Below are positions 8,852 through 18,425 of a DNA stretch of 64,000 nucleotides, in pieces. Origin of the DNA: Lewinella sp050633125 (lineage in GTDB: Bacteria; Bacteroidota; Bacteroidia; Chitinophagales; Saprospiraceae); the NCBI RefSeq assembly GCF_050633125.1, contig NZ_JBOEFX010000075.1:1-64000 (forward strand), in the 5' to 3' direction. The translations under genes and the position numbers were made by a program. Numbering within the stretch: the first letter of the stretch is position 1; each line of letters begins with the position of its first letter. The notes beneath the pieces are model-generated. The model made no database searches. It was not told the origin of the DNA and worked only from the letters and a program-made list of their open reading frames with translations.

Positions 8852-9496
8852 TTACATGTAGCCCTTGGCATAAGAGTAAGGCCAGTCTTGCCACCTCTTT
8901 ACGAAATTTGCTTTACAGGGATTTTCCATAATATAAGCTATAATACGAAAAAGGCTATCCTCATTTCTTACCCAATGATCATAACTTTCACTTTCCCAAA
9001 ATGGCCCACTCCTATTCAATAAACGATTTGCTGCTGTAGCTGTCCCACCCTTAATTAGTCGCATTATGTCTTGTAGCTGGACATAATCTCCAGGGATACT
9101 ACCATCATCAGCCAACTGTATTTGGGTATCAATCAAGAGATGAACATGATTAGGCATTATACAATAGCTCAACAAATCGTATAGCTGTGTATCATATTCT
9201 TCGATCCTTTCTATTACCAATTGAGCAATAGCTTTTTCTTGCAAGAAAAAAGGTCCACTTTTTATTTTATCAAGCAATTCATCATTAGCAAAAACATGCT
9301 GTAAATGATACTCATCCCTTTCTTCTTGGGAAAGGTCTCTCTTAGCAATCATTTCTTCTTCCTGGCTGCGTTTCTGATTTCTTAACGTAGCCATAGGCAC
9401 TGAATTTTTCAGCCTGAAAGTAACAAAGAACGTGCCGCCAGGTGGTTGGTAATGAGGCAGGTTTCTTTTGTAATATATTTTTTTCGGAGAAGGCAT
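8852..9496 (-). CDS. REP-associated tyrosine transposase (RAYT, IS200/IS605-like Y1 family)
   Basis: A 214-residue HUH endonuclease of the RAYT group. The metal-binding HUH motif is MPNHVHLLI (HVH at 117-119) and the candidate catalytic tyrosine is Y188 in AYIMENPCKA; the start, YYKRNLPHYQPPGGTFFVTFRL, matches the family. RAYTs are single-copy, domesticated transposases that nick single-stranded DNA at REP hairpins and are thought to spread them. The gene sits exactly between REP-like hairpin units at 8773-8850 and 9513-9604, as RAYT theory predicts. The product is full length with intact motifs, so it may be active. It interrupts no gene. Confidence 0.92.
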   Translation of the reverse strand: MPSPKKIYYKRNLPHYQPPGGTFFVTFRLKNSVPMATLRNQKRSQEEEMIAKRDLSQEERDEYHLQHVFANDELLDKIKSGPFFLQEKAIAQLVIERIEEYDTQLYDLLSYCIMPNHVHLLIDTQIQLADDGSIPGDYVQLQDIMRLIKGGTATAANRLLNRSGPFWESESYDHWVRNEDSLFRIIAYIMENPCKANFVKRWQDWPYSYAKGYM

Positions 9497-9512
9497 TTTT
9501 TTGGTTTTTATT

Positions 9513-9604
9513 ACGGGCTGAAGCCCGTTTTACAATGTAGCCTGGGATTTATCCCGGGCGTACCCTACATCACTTTACTACTTTACGAACGGGCTAAAGC
9601 CCGT
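9513..9604. repeat. REP-like hairpin unit right of the transposase
   Basis: Two palindromes, ACGGGCT-GA-AGCCCGT (9513-9528) and ACGGGCT-AA-AGCCCGT (9589-9604), border a CCTGGGAT-TT-ATCCCGGG hairpin (9541-9558) and the linker CATCACTTTACTACTTTAC. This is a direct repeat of the left unit with small changes and one additional palindrome. The aryl-sulfotransferase-like gene ends inside it at 9606. Confidence 0.85.
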
Positions 9605-9605
9605 T

Positions 9606-11312
9606 TTACTTTATAATGAATTTCTGCACTTCCGCCTTTCCTGAGACTTGCAGAAAATATATACCAGCAGAGTAGTTGCTCATATCTAACATAACACTAT
9701 TGGATAGCAATGATTGTTGTAAAACCACAACACCTCGCATGTCCCTTATCGTCAGCGTTTCACCAATTGTTGCTGTGTTTACATTGACCGAAAATTGGCC
9801 TGTAGAAGGGTTTGGAAAAACCGTTACCGACGATTGCTTTTCGTTCAATTCATCAACAGCGACCACACTGCAAAACTCTTCATTCGGATCAAGTTCCAGG
9901 TAGCCTTGTGGGCTGAGGTCTTTACCCACAAAAGCCTCATAATCGGCGGGGTATCTTTCTGCCTGGAAGGTGAAATTATCCCCTACATTCAAATCTCCTC
10001 CTTGAGGAAAATTTTGCCCGAATCGCAGAGGAGTAAGGTATTCCCAAACAAGCTCTCCTTCTTCATCAAGCTCAAAAATACGCCCTTGGCGTGCCGCACA
10101 AATCACAACGTGCCCATCACCCAATACCTGGATGCTGGATGCATTGGTGGAGAAGGTTTTAGCTGTATCTGGATGTACAAAAGCAGCACTAAACGCTTCA
10201 GGTAAAAAACTGCCACTTCCCTGGGAATAAGACTGGGTGCTTTCCTCCCAAACGGGGGTAATAATCTGCCCTCTGGACAAGCCGTCTTCCACAGAAAAAT
10301 TAACAAAATTATTAAAGACCGCTATCGCACCATAATGCTCATAATTCTCCGCTACAAAATCATCAATCCATTGTGCATCATGCTGCGAAAATAATTTTTC
10401 CTCTTCTAATGTCCCCTGTTGATAAGCATGTGGCGAGCCCCATCTCCACAATAGGTCGCCTCCACGATTGCTGTTACCGCCACTGGTTGTTGCAGCTTCA
10501 CTTGTGGTGGTGCTATGATCAATGATCCATATTTCGTTGAAATTTCGAGCACTGATCATAATTTGGTCCAGCTCCTCATTGTAATCAATCGCATTAGCAT
10601 GGACCCAATCATCTCTACCTTCAGAAAATTCTTGATAATTAAGATTAATACGTTCAGGGTGAGCACTAATCTCTCCGAAATTCTCAGCAGCATCGTCAAA
10701 GTCCTGAACCAAGTGATCCCAGGCTCTCCATTCCCAGTGGATACTATCGGTCAATGGGTCTACCTCTATAATTTTTTCCGACCAAATACTCTGCTGTGGG
10801 TAAGAAAGCGTATCAAAGCCATTGGCAATAATTTCCTCACTTTCAATAAAATCGTAGGCCAGTATCAGTATATGCCCATTGGGCAGGTAATGCACATCAT
10901 GGTGCTGCCGTTCATGGCTATCCGCAACCACATAGGTCCACAATACTTCATTGTCCCAGCTTACCAATTCAACAACACCGCCCGCGCCACCTGAGCCAAA
11001 GGTAGGCCCCTCAAAAAGTGGTGCATAACGTTTGGCCCGCAGCAAACGCCCATCAGGCAAAAGGTAAGCTACCGCACCAGGGCGTGCGCCAAAATCACCA
11101 TCCTCCCAGCTATGTACAATTTGCCCACAGGCATCCAACAGGTATACAGTAGATTGTTGCTCAGGGTAGATAAGCAGGTAATCTTCAATGGGTGATTCCG
11201 AATTATAGGTTAATAACCCAACTGTGTTTTGTGTAAAACTGACAGAAGGCATTACTACCATTAAAAACCAAAAAAAAATACACAAAGCATTTTTAGAAAA
11301 GCGTTTTCGCAT
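9606..11312 (-). CDS. Aryl-sulfotransferase (ASST)-like secreted protein with T9SS tail
   Basis: 568 residues. A signal peptide (about 1-28, ending SFTQ) is followed by a beta-propeller-like region with ASST-family marks: HSWEDGDFGARPGAVAYLLP, HHDVHYLPNGHILILAYD (His pair at about 136-140), WEWRAWDHL, DWVHANAIDYN and SQHDAQWI. Family knowledge: ASST enzymes move sulfate between phenols using an active-site His; several Bacteroidota relatives are uncharacterised, so the activity is inferred. The last 75 residues, from VTVFPNPSTGQF, are a T9SS type A sorting domain, giving secretion and surface attachment. It ends within the REP-like unit, and a strong terminator separates it from the SusCD operon upstream. 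Confidence 0.82.
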   Translation of the reverse strand: MRKRFSKNALCIFFWFLMVVMPSVSFTQNTVGLLTYNSESPIEDYLLIYPEQQSTVYLLDACGQIVHSWEDGDFGARPGAVAYLLPDGRLLRAKRYAPLFEGPTFGSGGAGGVVELVSWDNEVLWTYVVADSHERQHHDVHYLPNGHILILAYDFIESEEIIANGFDTLSYPQQSIWSEKIIEVDPLTDSIHWEWRAWDHLVQDFDDAAENFGEISAHPERINLNYQEFSEGRDDWVHANAIDYNEELDQIMISARNFNEIWIIDHSTTTSEAATTSGGNSNRGGDLLWRWGSPHAYQQGTLEEEKLFSQHDAQWIDDFVAENYEHYGAIAVFNNFVNFSVEDGLSRGQIITPVWEESTQSYSQGSGSFLPEAFSAAFVHPDTAKTFSTNASSIQVLGDGHVVICAARQGRIFELDEEGELVWEYLTPLRFGQNFPQGGDLNVGDNFTFQAERYPADYEAFVGKDLSPQGYLELDPNEEFCSVVAVDELNEKQSSVTVFPNPSTGQFSVNVNTATIGETLTIRDMRGVVVLQQSLLSNSVMLDMSNYSAGIYFLQVSGKAEVQKFIIK

Positions 11313-11343
11313 ACCTCATTTTTTAAGTGTAGCTAAAATACAA

Positions 11344-11379
11344 AAGCCACCTGGATAACTTTCGTTGTCCAGGTGGCTT
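11344..11379 (-). terminator. Terminator of the SusC-SusD-lipoprotein operon
   Basis: A 12-bp perfect stem (AAGCCACCTGGA / TCCAGGTGGCTT) with a 12-nt loop; on the minus strand it is followed by TTTGTATTTT. It lies 49 bp past the stop of the lipoprotein gene and just ahead of the next gene's start. Confidence 0.85.
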
Positions 11380-11427
11380 AATATAAAGCGATTAATAAAT
11401 TTACACGAGGTAAATTATTTAATCATC

Positions 11428-12384
11428 TTAGTTAGTCAATGGAGGCCAGTCTGTACCATCCGTACGAACGAAAGTAGAAGTACCGCCTTCGCCATAGTCA
11501 TTGGACCAAACGATCACCAAAGTAGAACCGCTAACGGTTACACTTTCATACGTGTAAAACTCACCCCAACGGCTAGAGCCGATAGGAGCGATGATGTTAC
11601 AAGCATCCTTGATTTGAAGGGTACCACCAGGTAAAGTAGAACCTTCTCCATAACAAGGAGTGTAAGCACCGAAAGAGAAATCAGCCGCATCCGGATCATC
11701 AGGATTAGCAGGATCTATAACATCGTAAACACCTTCGCTAGCCGTTTCTACCCATTGGGTCATGATGGTTGGACCAACATCACCACACCAAGCTTCGGTC
11801 GTTACTTCGTAGATTCCTGAAAGATCAGAAGTACAAAGCAAGTCAGCATCAAAGCTGAACAAGCCGCTAAATGGCGCAGAAGAAATAACGTTAGACCCTG
11901 TATTGGCAGCCGTAAAAGTACGACCGTCATTCAAGGTTAGCGTTGCATTGAAACGGAAAGTGCTACCACCGTCTACATCAGCAGCTGTGATACCCAACGT
12001 AGAAAGCACCTCTGGCAAAGTAAAGCCGAAGCTAGTGAAAGGAAGCCCTGTGTCAGGATTAGTACTGAATGCTCCAGCATCAATCGTCAAAATATTAACA
12101 GGAGCAACGCTATTAGCACCGCCATTAGCTTTGTCAATGTACTCTACCACCCAAGAGTAAGAAGCTACGTTCTTACCGTCATTCTCATCGTAGAATTCTA
12201 CAGAGATATCGATGGCTGAGTTATCAATATCAGTCAAAAAGAAATTCCCGGCCTTAGTCAACTGACGAGCAAAAGCTCCGTGCTCTAAGTTTTCGTATTC
12301 GGGAAATGCACGTTCCTTTTCTTCACAGGCGGTAAAACCTACCAAGATCGAAAGTGCGAAAAGCGAATAAAAAAGTTTTTTCAT
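11428..12384 (-). CDS. SusCD-associated surface lipoprotein of unknown function
   Basis: The start is placed at ATG 12384 (MKKLFYSLFALSILVGFTAC), because the residues ahead of it in the open frame do not look like protein and a clear lipoprotein signal with FTAC lipobox begins here. The mature protein of about 300 residues is beta-rich (YSWVVEYIDKANG, FRFNATLTLNDGRTF) with four cysteines in the C-terminal half that could form disulfides. It is the third gene of a SusC-SusD operon, the position where SusE/F-like or ligand-binding lipoproteins usually occur. I do not recognise a family. A role in ligand capture at the cell surface is inferred from position only. Confidence 0.8.
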   Translation of the reverse strand: MKKLFYSLFALSILVGFTACEEKERAFPEYENLEHGAFARQLTKAGNFFLTDIDNSAIDISVEFYDENDGKNVASYSWVVEYIDKANGGANSVAPVNILTIDAGAFSTNPDTGLPFTSFGFTLPEVLSTLGITAADVDGGSTFRFNATLTLNDGRTFTAANTGSNVISSAPFSGLFSFDADLLCTSDLSGIYEVTTEAWCGDVGPTIMTQWVETASEGVYDVIDPANPDDPDAADFSFGAYTPCYGEGSTLPGGTLQIKDACNIIAPIGSSRWGEFYTYESVTVSGSTLVIVWSNDYGEGGTSTFVRTDGTDWPPLTN

Positions 12385-12452
12385 CGCAAAATTATTTTCA
12401 AACCCGGTGGTTCTCTGCTGTACAGAAGACCACCGGAATCGGTTAGACAAAA

Positions 12453-14150
12453 TTAACGTAAATCACCAGGCTTCGTATCCCAGAATACACGGCCACTCAA
12501 ATCCTGACGCTGAGAAGCGGTAGCATTAAAGTTAACGTATACTGCAGGGTACCAGAAGGTACGTGGGAAGAAGCTTGTAGAAGTAGATTCCCGTGTAGGC
12601 TCCATCAAAGAAGGATACCCAGTACGACGGTAGCTATTGAATGGCTCCAGCCCCATACCATGAGAAGCCAAGCGGTACTCATTCATAATGAGATCCAAGC
12701 GAGCTTCGTCATCAGCAGCAGCATCATACAAGCCCATTACTTCAGCTACATAAGCATCAACTGCTTCGTCAGTAGGTACAAGCGTTGCATCAACGACAGC
12801 AGTATTGAAGTTCATTACTTTGCTGATAGACTGACGTAGTCCAGTTTCCAACAATGCGCGAGCATCGCCACTTGTTCCCATTGTCAAGGCCGCTTCTGCC
12901 AAAAGGAAGTGCGTCCAACTAGACAAGAAGATAGGCTGAATACCAGCACCACGTGCACCATCAGTACCACCATTAGATACTTGCCAAGTGTCATCACCAG
13001 TATCTTCGTCCTGGATAATCATTGGCAGATCATCAAATGCACCACCAGCAGGGTACAAGCCCCAAGCAGTACGCTTCAAGTCATCAGGCGGAATACCGTC
13101 GGCATTACCGTGGCTACGGCCCCAGTATCCTCCGCGAATTCCATCAGGATCACCGTAGTCACCAGATGCGGTACACCAAGGGTAACCGTCTTCCCAGTGC
13201 GTAGGGTAAGGAGCTGTAGTACAATCCAGGGTAAACTGGTTTTCATTGTCTTCAAACCCATCCTGGCGGCGGAAGTAATAACGTAGACGTGGGTCTTCGT
13301 TATCCTTATCCCCGAACATCTGCCACATCATGTAGTTACTCATGTACCAGCCTGGGCCGCCATTTTCGTAACCATCAGAATAGTAAGGGTGGCGAGAATC
13401 AGGCGTAGCACGGTTAGTACCATACTGGAATTGGAAATCTTCGCTAGTTGCGTCGATGAAATCACCGCCTCCAACAATAGCATCGATAGCAGCACCACTT
13501 CCACCTGCTAGGCGAGTCATTACATTGTAACGAATTAGAAGTGTATTAGCTAACGTTGCCCATGATTCACCAGTACCATCATAGTAAAGGTCTCCGATAT
13601 ACTCTCCTTTCGGGCTTGAGAAATCAGCCAAAGCTGAAGTCAACAAATCCGCTGCAGCACCGTAAACAGCCACATCTGTATCAGCCTTCGGGCTAGGTAC
13701 TACTACCCCTTGAAAAGCTTCGCTGTAAGGAATGTCTCCGTACAAATCTACCAAGGTAAATAGGATATAAGCCTTCATCGTCTTTGCAATACCAGCGTAG
13801 GTCGTAAGATCACGCTCAGTAGCATTGTCAATGATCAGGTTAAGATCCGGCAGCAAATCGAAATAGGCAGTTTCCCACATAAAATCGAAGCTGGTAGGAC
13901 CGTCCTGGTTATTGTAAAAATAACCGTCAGCCATAGCTGCCATACGCACATAAGGCATGGTTTCATCACTCACTTCATCAACGAAGTCTTTGAAGTCCAG
14001 CATTACGGCATTGAACACCAAGTCTAATTCTGCCTTTTCGGGCGAAACCGAGTTGGGGTTATCCAACAACTCATCAAGCTCCAAGCTTTGGCACCCCACA
14101 ATTGCGAGGGCTACCAATGCAAGAAAACTGTATTTTAAAATATTTTTCAT
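12453..14150 (-). CDS. SusD/RagB family outer-membrane lipoprotein
   Basis: The start at ATG 14150 gives MKNILKYSFLALVALAIVGC, a lipoprotein signal with VGC lipobox; the longer open frame adds an unlikely Lys/Pro-rich extension that overlaps the susC end. The mature protein has TPR-like helices (YAGIAKTMKAYILFTLVDLYGDIPYSEAF, a hallmark SusD segment) and the C-terminal WYPAVYVNFNAT region. Length of about 566 is usual. SusD proteins cap the SusC barrel and capture oligomers, glycan or peptide, for TonB-driven import. The gene follows susC closely on the same strand. No glycoside hydrolase is linked, so the substrate is not indicated. Confidence 0.93.
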   Translation of the reverse strand: MKNILKYSFLALVALAIVGCQSLELDELLDNPNSVSPEKAELDLVFNAVMLDFKDFVDEVSDETMPYVRMAAMADGYFYNNQDGPTSFDFMWETAYFDLLPDLNLIIDNATERDLTTYAGIAKTMKAYILFTLVDLYGDIPYSEAFQGVVVPSPKADTDVAVYGAAADLLTSALADFSSPKGEYIGDLYYDGTGESWATLANTLLIRYNVMTRLAGGSGAAIDAIVGGGDFIDATSEDFQFQYGTNRATPDSRHPYYSDGYENGGPGWYMSNYMMWQMFGDKDNEDPRLRYYFRRQDGFEDNENQFTLDCTTAPYPTHWEDGYPWCTASGDYGDPDGIRGGYWGRSHGNADGIPPDDLKRTAWGLYPAGGAFDDLPMIIQDEDTGDDTWQVSNGGTDGARGAGIQPIFLSSWTHFLLAEAALTMGTSGDARALLETGLRQSISKVMNFNTAVVDATLVPTDEAVDAYVAEVMGLYDAAADDEARLDLIMNEYRLASHGMGLEPFNSYRRTGYPSLMEPTRESTSTSFFPRTFWYPAVYVNFNATASQRQDLSGRVFWDTKPGDLR

Positions 14151-14172
14151 ATTGTTATTCACTTTTGGTTGT

Positions 14173-17100
14173 TTAGAAGGTGACGCGTACGCTACCACCA
14201 ATTTGACGAGAAGTAGGAACGTTCATCAGCTCAAAGCCACGGCCGTTACCTACACCTAATGAAAGTACTTCAGGGTCAAAGTTTGCTCCTTCAGGGAAAC
14301 CAAGTGCTTTGAACCACAAGTTCTGGCCAGACAGGGTCATAGTCACCGTACCAAATGGTGAATTATCAATCAAGTTACCAGGCAAGCTGTAAGAGATAGA
14401 AACTTCACGCAATTTCAGGTAAGATGCATCGTAAACGCGCATCTCATCCTGGAATACACCACCATTCTGCCAGTAGTGCTGGGTAGAAGTAATCTGAATA
14501 TCATTAGGCGTACCATCTTCTTTAACACCAGGAGCAACAACAGGTACGTACCGGTCAAAGTCCGTCTCTGCAAGAATACCACGAGCCATCAAGGTAGAAG
14601 GTAAAGTAGAGTAAATAACACCACCATCAGAATAGGTCATCAATGCGTTCAAGGCAATTCCCTTGAAGTTTACATTAAGGCCATAGTTCATTACGTAAGC
14701 AGGGTTAGGATCACCTAAAATACCTAGGTCTGGAGCCGTAAGGTAAGTACCATTACTTTGAACAATACGATTACCGTTGGCATCACGAGAAATAACTTCT
14801 CCCTGAATCACACCGTAAGGCTGATCAACGATGGCAAAGTTACCCAGGTTAGAGTAGCCAGCGAAAACCAGCTGATCAATACCGTCTGCAAGCTTCTCAA
14901 CGTTAGAAACGTTCTTGGTAAAGTTGGCATTCAGTGCAACACGTAAGTTACTCGTCTGAACAACTGCCAGATCAAGACCTAACTCGATACCTCTGTTGCT
15001 AATTTCAGCAGCATTGATCGTCGTGTTTTCATAACCTGTTGATGGATCAAGATCCAAATCGATAATCAAGTCCGTAGACTGCTTGTCGTATAAAGACAGA
15101 TCAATACCGAAGCGGTTATTGAACAAACGTGCCTCCACACCAAGCTCCAATTCTGAGTGTAGCTCTGGCTTAAGATCAGGGTTACCAAAACGGTTGTCTA
15201 CTGTATTGGTATTCACAACAGTACCACCATTGGTAATAAACTCACGTGTAGCAACACCCAGGATGTTACGCGTCTGGTAAGGGTTAGGATAACCAGCAGA
15301 AGTACCGTAACCCAAACGAAGTTTCAGGTAATTCAGCGTGCTGTTGTTCTGCAAACCAGCAAATGCTTCTGTAGCAATGAAAGATGCAGAAACAGAAGGA
15401 TATAGAATAGAACGGTTCTCCTTCTCAAGCGTAGACGTATAGTCATTACGCGCCTGCACATTCAGATACAAGAAATTCTTGAAGCCTAAAGAGGCTGTAG
15501 CATAAGCACCAATCAAGTTCTCTTCGCGGAAATCTGATGTATTGGTGTGGTTGATAAAGTTGTCGTGCGTCAACAGGTTGTAAACAAACTGCTGAGAGCT
15601 GTTTGCAAACGTACGCTGACGTACATCACGGCGAACATTCATACCTACAACACCATCCAGTGTTAGATCGTCACTAAGACGAGCATTGTACTGAAGGTTC
15701 AAGTTATGGTCAACAATCGTGTTGCCACGCTCTGATGTTTCCAAAAGACCTAAAGGCAATTGGCCACCACCTTTGTTGACGGAGTAACGCTGCGTTTGAG
15801 TAAATCCATCATAACCAACACGGTACATGGCAGACAACCAATCTGTCAACTTGTACTTCAGTGCAATTGTACCGAAGAAACGGTTAACGCGTTCGTTATC
15901 AGAAGTGTTATTCAACGTCCAGTAAGGGTGCTGAATATCATTACCACCACGGTAGTAAATACTGGAGAAATCCTGAGGATTTTCATACTCAAGGTCTTCC
16001 AATGAAACAGAACGAGGTGTGTAGAACACATTCGAGAACAACGAAGCAGCATCAGTAGGGTTAGAAGAAAAACTAACCGCAGTTGGTGGTGCCTGACGCT
16101 CAGAAGTAACGTAGTTAAACGTACTCACCAATTCTAAACCATTTGCTAGTTTAGTATTGATACCCAAACCAAGGTTGTGCTTGTCAAATGTACTTAGCGG
16201 AATGAATCCCTCTTCAGAACGGTAACCGTAGCTGAAGTTTAAAGAAGTTCCTTCTGACAGACGATTAGCGATATTCACCGAAGTGCTCGCAATCAAGCCT
16301 GTCTGGAAGAAGTTCTCCAAGTTGTCATAAGCTTGGTAGTTGTACCGAGCACCTACGTACTGAGGTAAAACACCGTTTAATGCAGAACGATCATAAGGGT
16401 GAGCAACAGTTCCATCAGCAGCTACACCGTCATTAGCGGTACGCTCGTTGAAATTAGCTCCCCAGTTAGAGAAGGCTGCAGAAGCGAAGTTGTGGAAACC
16501 ATTACCCCAGCTGTCCTGGTCTTCAGGTAAAGACGCAATGTCATTCGCAAAGAATGACTGGTCAACGGTTACTTCAAACTTCTTGTCCAAATCACCGATG
16601 TTACCATTCTTAGTGGTAATCAGGATAACCCCATTACGGCCCGCTTCACCGTAAAGTACGGTAGCAGAAAGACCTTTCAATACAGAAACTTCTGCAATGT
16701 TGTTGGGGTCAATATCCAAGAAACGGCTGGAAGCCGAAGAACCACCATCGGCAAAATCACGGTCATTGTTCGTGTCAGAGTTAAAAGGAACTCCGTCAAC
16801 AACGAATAATGGCTGATTTGAACCGGTGATAGAGGAATAACCACGGATAATTACGTTAGTACCAGAACCGGCAAGACCGGAAGTTTGAGAGATATCTACA
16901 CCTGGTACCTTACCGCGTAATACACGCGCAACATCCGCCTCTGGTCGAAGCTCGAGTTGATCATTACCAAGTGTGGTTACCGCATATCCGAGGGCTTTCT
17001 TGTCCCGTCGAATACCCAAACCAGTTACTACCACCTCGTCAAGGGCTACCCCTTCACTCATGGTAATATCCAGCAAATTGCTGGCACCTACTGCTACTTC

Positions 17101-17337
17101 ACGGGTCTCAAATCCCGTGTAACTAACTACCAATGTGGTAGATCCGTCAGGAACTTCCAAGGAATAAGAACCGTCGATATCGGTTACTGTACCGGAAGAA
17201 GTGCCTTTTACGAGGATACTCGCACCAATTAACGGCTCGCCGCCGTCATCGGTAATGGTACCCGATACTGTCCGCTGAGCTATTGCAAAGCTCACGGCAA
17301 ACAGCACTAGCGATAATACTAGTGAGAGTTTTTTCAT
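14173..17337 (-). CDS. SusC/RagA family TonB-dependent outer-membrane transporter
   Basis: 1054 residues. Signal peptide (about 1-20, ending SFAIAQ), a carboxypeptidase-regulatory-like domain (about 22-100, RTVSGTITDDGGEPLIGASI), TonB box/plug entry (DEVVVTGLGIRRDKKALGYAV, about 98-118), plug (about 118-235, with GSGTNVIIRGYSSI and VLKGLSATVLYG) and a 22-strand barrel ending in an aromatic-type C-terminus (GGSVRVTF). This is the usual SusC layout and length. With the neighbouring SusD it should form the lidded importer. It is the first gene of the operon; its long leader (17338-17500) contains several hairpins that may control expression. Confidence 0.95.
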   Translation of the reverse strand: MKKLSLVLSLVLFAVSFAIAQRTVSGTITDDGGEPLIGASILVKGTSSGTVTDIDGSYSLEVPDGSTTLVVSYTGFETREVAVGASNLLDITMSEGVALDEVVVTGLGIRRDKKALGYAVTTLGNDQLELRPEADVARVLRGKVPGVDISQTSGLAGSGTNVIIRGYSSITGSNQPLFVVDGVPFNSDTNNDRDFADGGSSASSRFLDIDPNNIAEVSVLKGLSATVLYGEAGRNGVILITTKNGNIGDLDKKFEVTVDQSFFANDIASLPEDQDSWGNGFHNFASAAFSNWGANFNERTANDGVAADGTVAHPYDRSALNGVLPQYVGARYNYQAYDNLENFFQTGLIASTSVNIANRLSEGTSLNFSYGYRSEEGFIPLSTFDKHNLGLGINTKLANGLELVSTFNYVTSERQAPPTAVSFSSNPTDAASLFSNVFYTPRSVSLEDLEYENPQDFSSIYYRGGNDIQHPYWTLNNTSDNERVNRFFGTIALKYKLTDWLSAMYRVGYDGFTQTQRYSVNKGGGQLPLGLLETSERGNTIVDHNLNLQYNARLSDDLTLDGVVGMNVRRDVRQRTFANSSQQFVYNLLTHDNFINHTNTSDFREENLIGAYATASLGFKNFLYLNVQARNDYTSTLEKENRSILYPSVSASFIATEAFAGLQNNSTLNYLKLRLGYGTSAGYPNPYQTRNILGVATREFITNGGTVVNTNTVDNRFGNPDLKPELHSELELGVEARLFNNRFGIDLSLYDKQSTDLIIDLDLDPSTGYENTTINAAEISNRGIELGLDLAVVQTSNLRVALNANFTKNVSNVEKLADGIDQLVFAGYSNLGNFAIVDQPYGVIQGEVISRDANGNRIVQSNGTYLTAPDLGILGDPNPAYVMNYGLNVNFKGIALNALMTYSDGGVIYSTLPSTLMARGILAETDFDRYVPVVAPGVKEDGTPNDIQITSTQHYWQNGGVFQDEMRVYDASYLKLREVSISYSLPGNLIDNSPFGTVTMTLSGQNLWFKALGFPEGANFDPEVLSLGVGNGRGFELMNVPTSRQIGGSVRVTF

Positions 17338-17643
17338 ACTAATGGCGTTTTAAATAAAAAAATACTAGTCAACACAACACCTGTCCCATAAGAACAGATG
17401 TACTTCTTTAACCGACCCCTAAGGCATCGGTGATTTTTTTAATTTGGTTTCTTGGAGGGGTGAATTCTCCTTATTGAGCGAAAGGAGACTTTTTTTTACT
17501 AATGCTGAACTAAAAATTCAATAACACAAAACTGTTTTTCTATTGGCAGGGCTAAGGTGAGAAATATTTTCGACTTTAACACACTCTTAACAACGCATAT
17601 TTCTTTGCAAACGCTGCTTACTGCCAAAACAAATCTTGCAACC
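17338..17643. other. Hairpin-rich leader/promoter region of the SusCD operon
   Basis: A 306-bp gap between susC and pdxJ. Three short inverted repeats are visible: CTGT...ACAG (about 17382-17397), ACCGA...TCGGT followed by T7 (about 17411-17440), and TCTCCTT...AAGGAGA followed by T8 (about 17466-17500). The T-runs lie in the plus direction, antisense to susC. No clear TAnnTTTG element was found for susC, and there is no ORF. Confidence 0.45.
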
Positions 17644-18357
17644 CTACTTCAATTGACGCAGGTACATTTGGATAACATTCTGTAAACCAAAGTATAAAGC
17701 ATCACTTATCAGGGCATGCCCAATTGACACTTCTAGCAACTCCGGTACATTTTTCCGGTAATAGGAGAGGTTCTCTAAATTAAGATCGTGCCCGGCGTTA
17801 ATTCCCAAGCCAATCTGGTTGGCCAAGGCCCCACAACGAGTATGAGGTGCAACCGCTTTCTTAGGATCATTTGAAAATTGTTTGGCATAATGCCCGGTAT
17901 AAAACTCAATGCGTTCGGCCCCAACTTCCTTAGCTCCTTCAATAAAGCGTTCTTCTGCGTCAACAAATAAAGACACCCTGATATTAGCAGCTTGCAATTC
18001 TGCCACTACTTCTTTCAGAAAGGCTGCCTGCCCTATAGTATCCCACCCTTGATCCGAAGTAAGTACGCCTGGTCCGTCAGGAACCAACGTACATTGATCA
18101 GGCCGATTGGCCAAAACCAAATCAAGAAAAGGCCGGTTGGGATAACCTTCGATATTGTATTCAGTAGTAACAATGTTTTTCAACAAAGGAACATCGCTGT
18201 AGCGAATATGCCGCTCATCAGGGCGCGGATGCACCGTAATTCCCTCGGCACCGAATGCTTCACAATCTTTGGCTACTTGTATCAAGTCGGGCAAATTACC
18301 TCCACGGGAATTACGCAGGGTCGCCACCTTATTTATGTTTACACTTAAACGAGTCAT
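17644..18357 (-). CDS. pdxJ: Pyridoxine 5'-phosphate synthase
   Basis: A 237-residue TIM-barrel enzyme of usual length. It joins 3-amino-1-hydroxyacetone phosphate with 1-deoxyxylulose 5-phosphate, the last ring-closing step of vitamin B6 synthesis. Motifs: RLSVNINKVATLRNSRGG (start), ITVHPRPDERHI (about 40-51; His/Arg at the phosphate/substrate site), CTLVPDGPGVLTSDQGWD (about 89-106), the catalytic-loop segment ERIEFYTGHYA and LGINAGHDLNL (about 183-193). It is a single gene with its own promoter at 18381-18409 and is unlinked to other B6 genes. Confidence 0.96.
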   Translation of the reverse strand: MTRLSVNINKVATLRNSRGGNLPDLIQVAKDCEAFGAEGITVHPRPDERHIRYSDVPLLKNIVTTEYNIEGYPNRPFLDLVLANRPDQCTLVPDGPGVLTSDQGWDTIGQAAFLKEVVAELQAANIRVSLFVDAEERFIEGAKEVGAERIEFYTGHYAKQFSNDPKKAVAPHTRCGALANQIGLGINAGHDLNLENLSYYRKNVPELLEVSIGHALISDALYFGLQNVIQMYLRQLK

Positions 18358-18380
18358 CTATTCAGTGATGGTTAGGGAAG

Positions 18381-18409
18381 CAAAGGTAATCCGTTTTTTT
18401 ATTTGACAA
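18381..18409 (-). promoter_or_regulatory. Bacteroidota-type promoter of pdxJ
   Basis: On the minus strand TTG (18407-18409), an 18-nt spacer and TACCTTTG (18381-18388) match the Bacteroidota TTG/TAnnTTTG consensus. It lies 24 bp ahead of the pdxJ start codon. Confidence 0.6.
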
Positions 18410-18425
18410 CCACGGAGTAAAATGA

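Noticed and set aside
9795..10994. Plus-strand ORFs opposite the sulfotransferase-like gene
   Set aside because: They are shadow frames of a gene with a signal peptide, family motifs and a T9SS tail on the other strand.
12453..17337. Polysaccharide utilisation locus
   Set aside because: SusC and SusD are present, but no glycoside hydrolase, polysaccharide lyase or linked sensor gene occurs nearby, so a glycan substrate is not supported.
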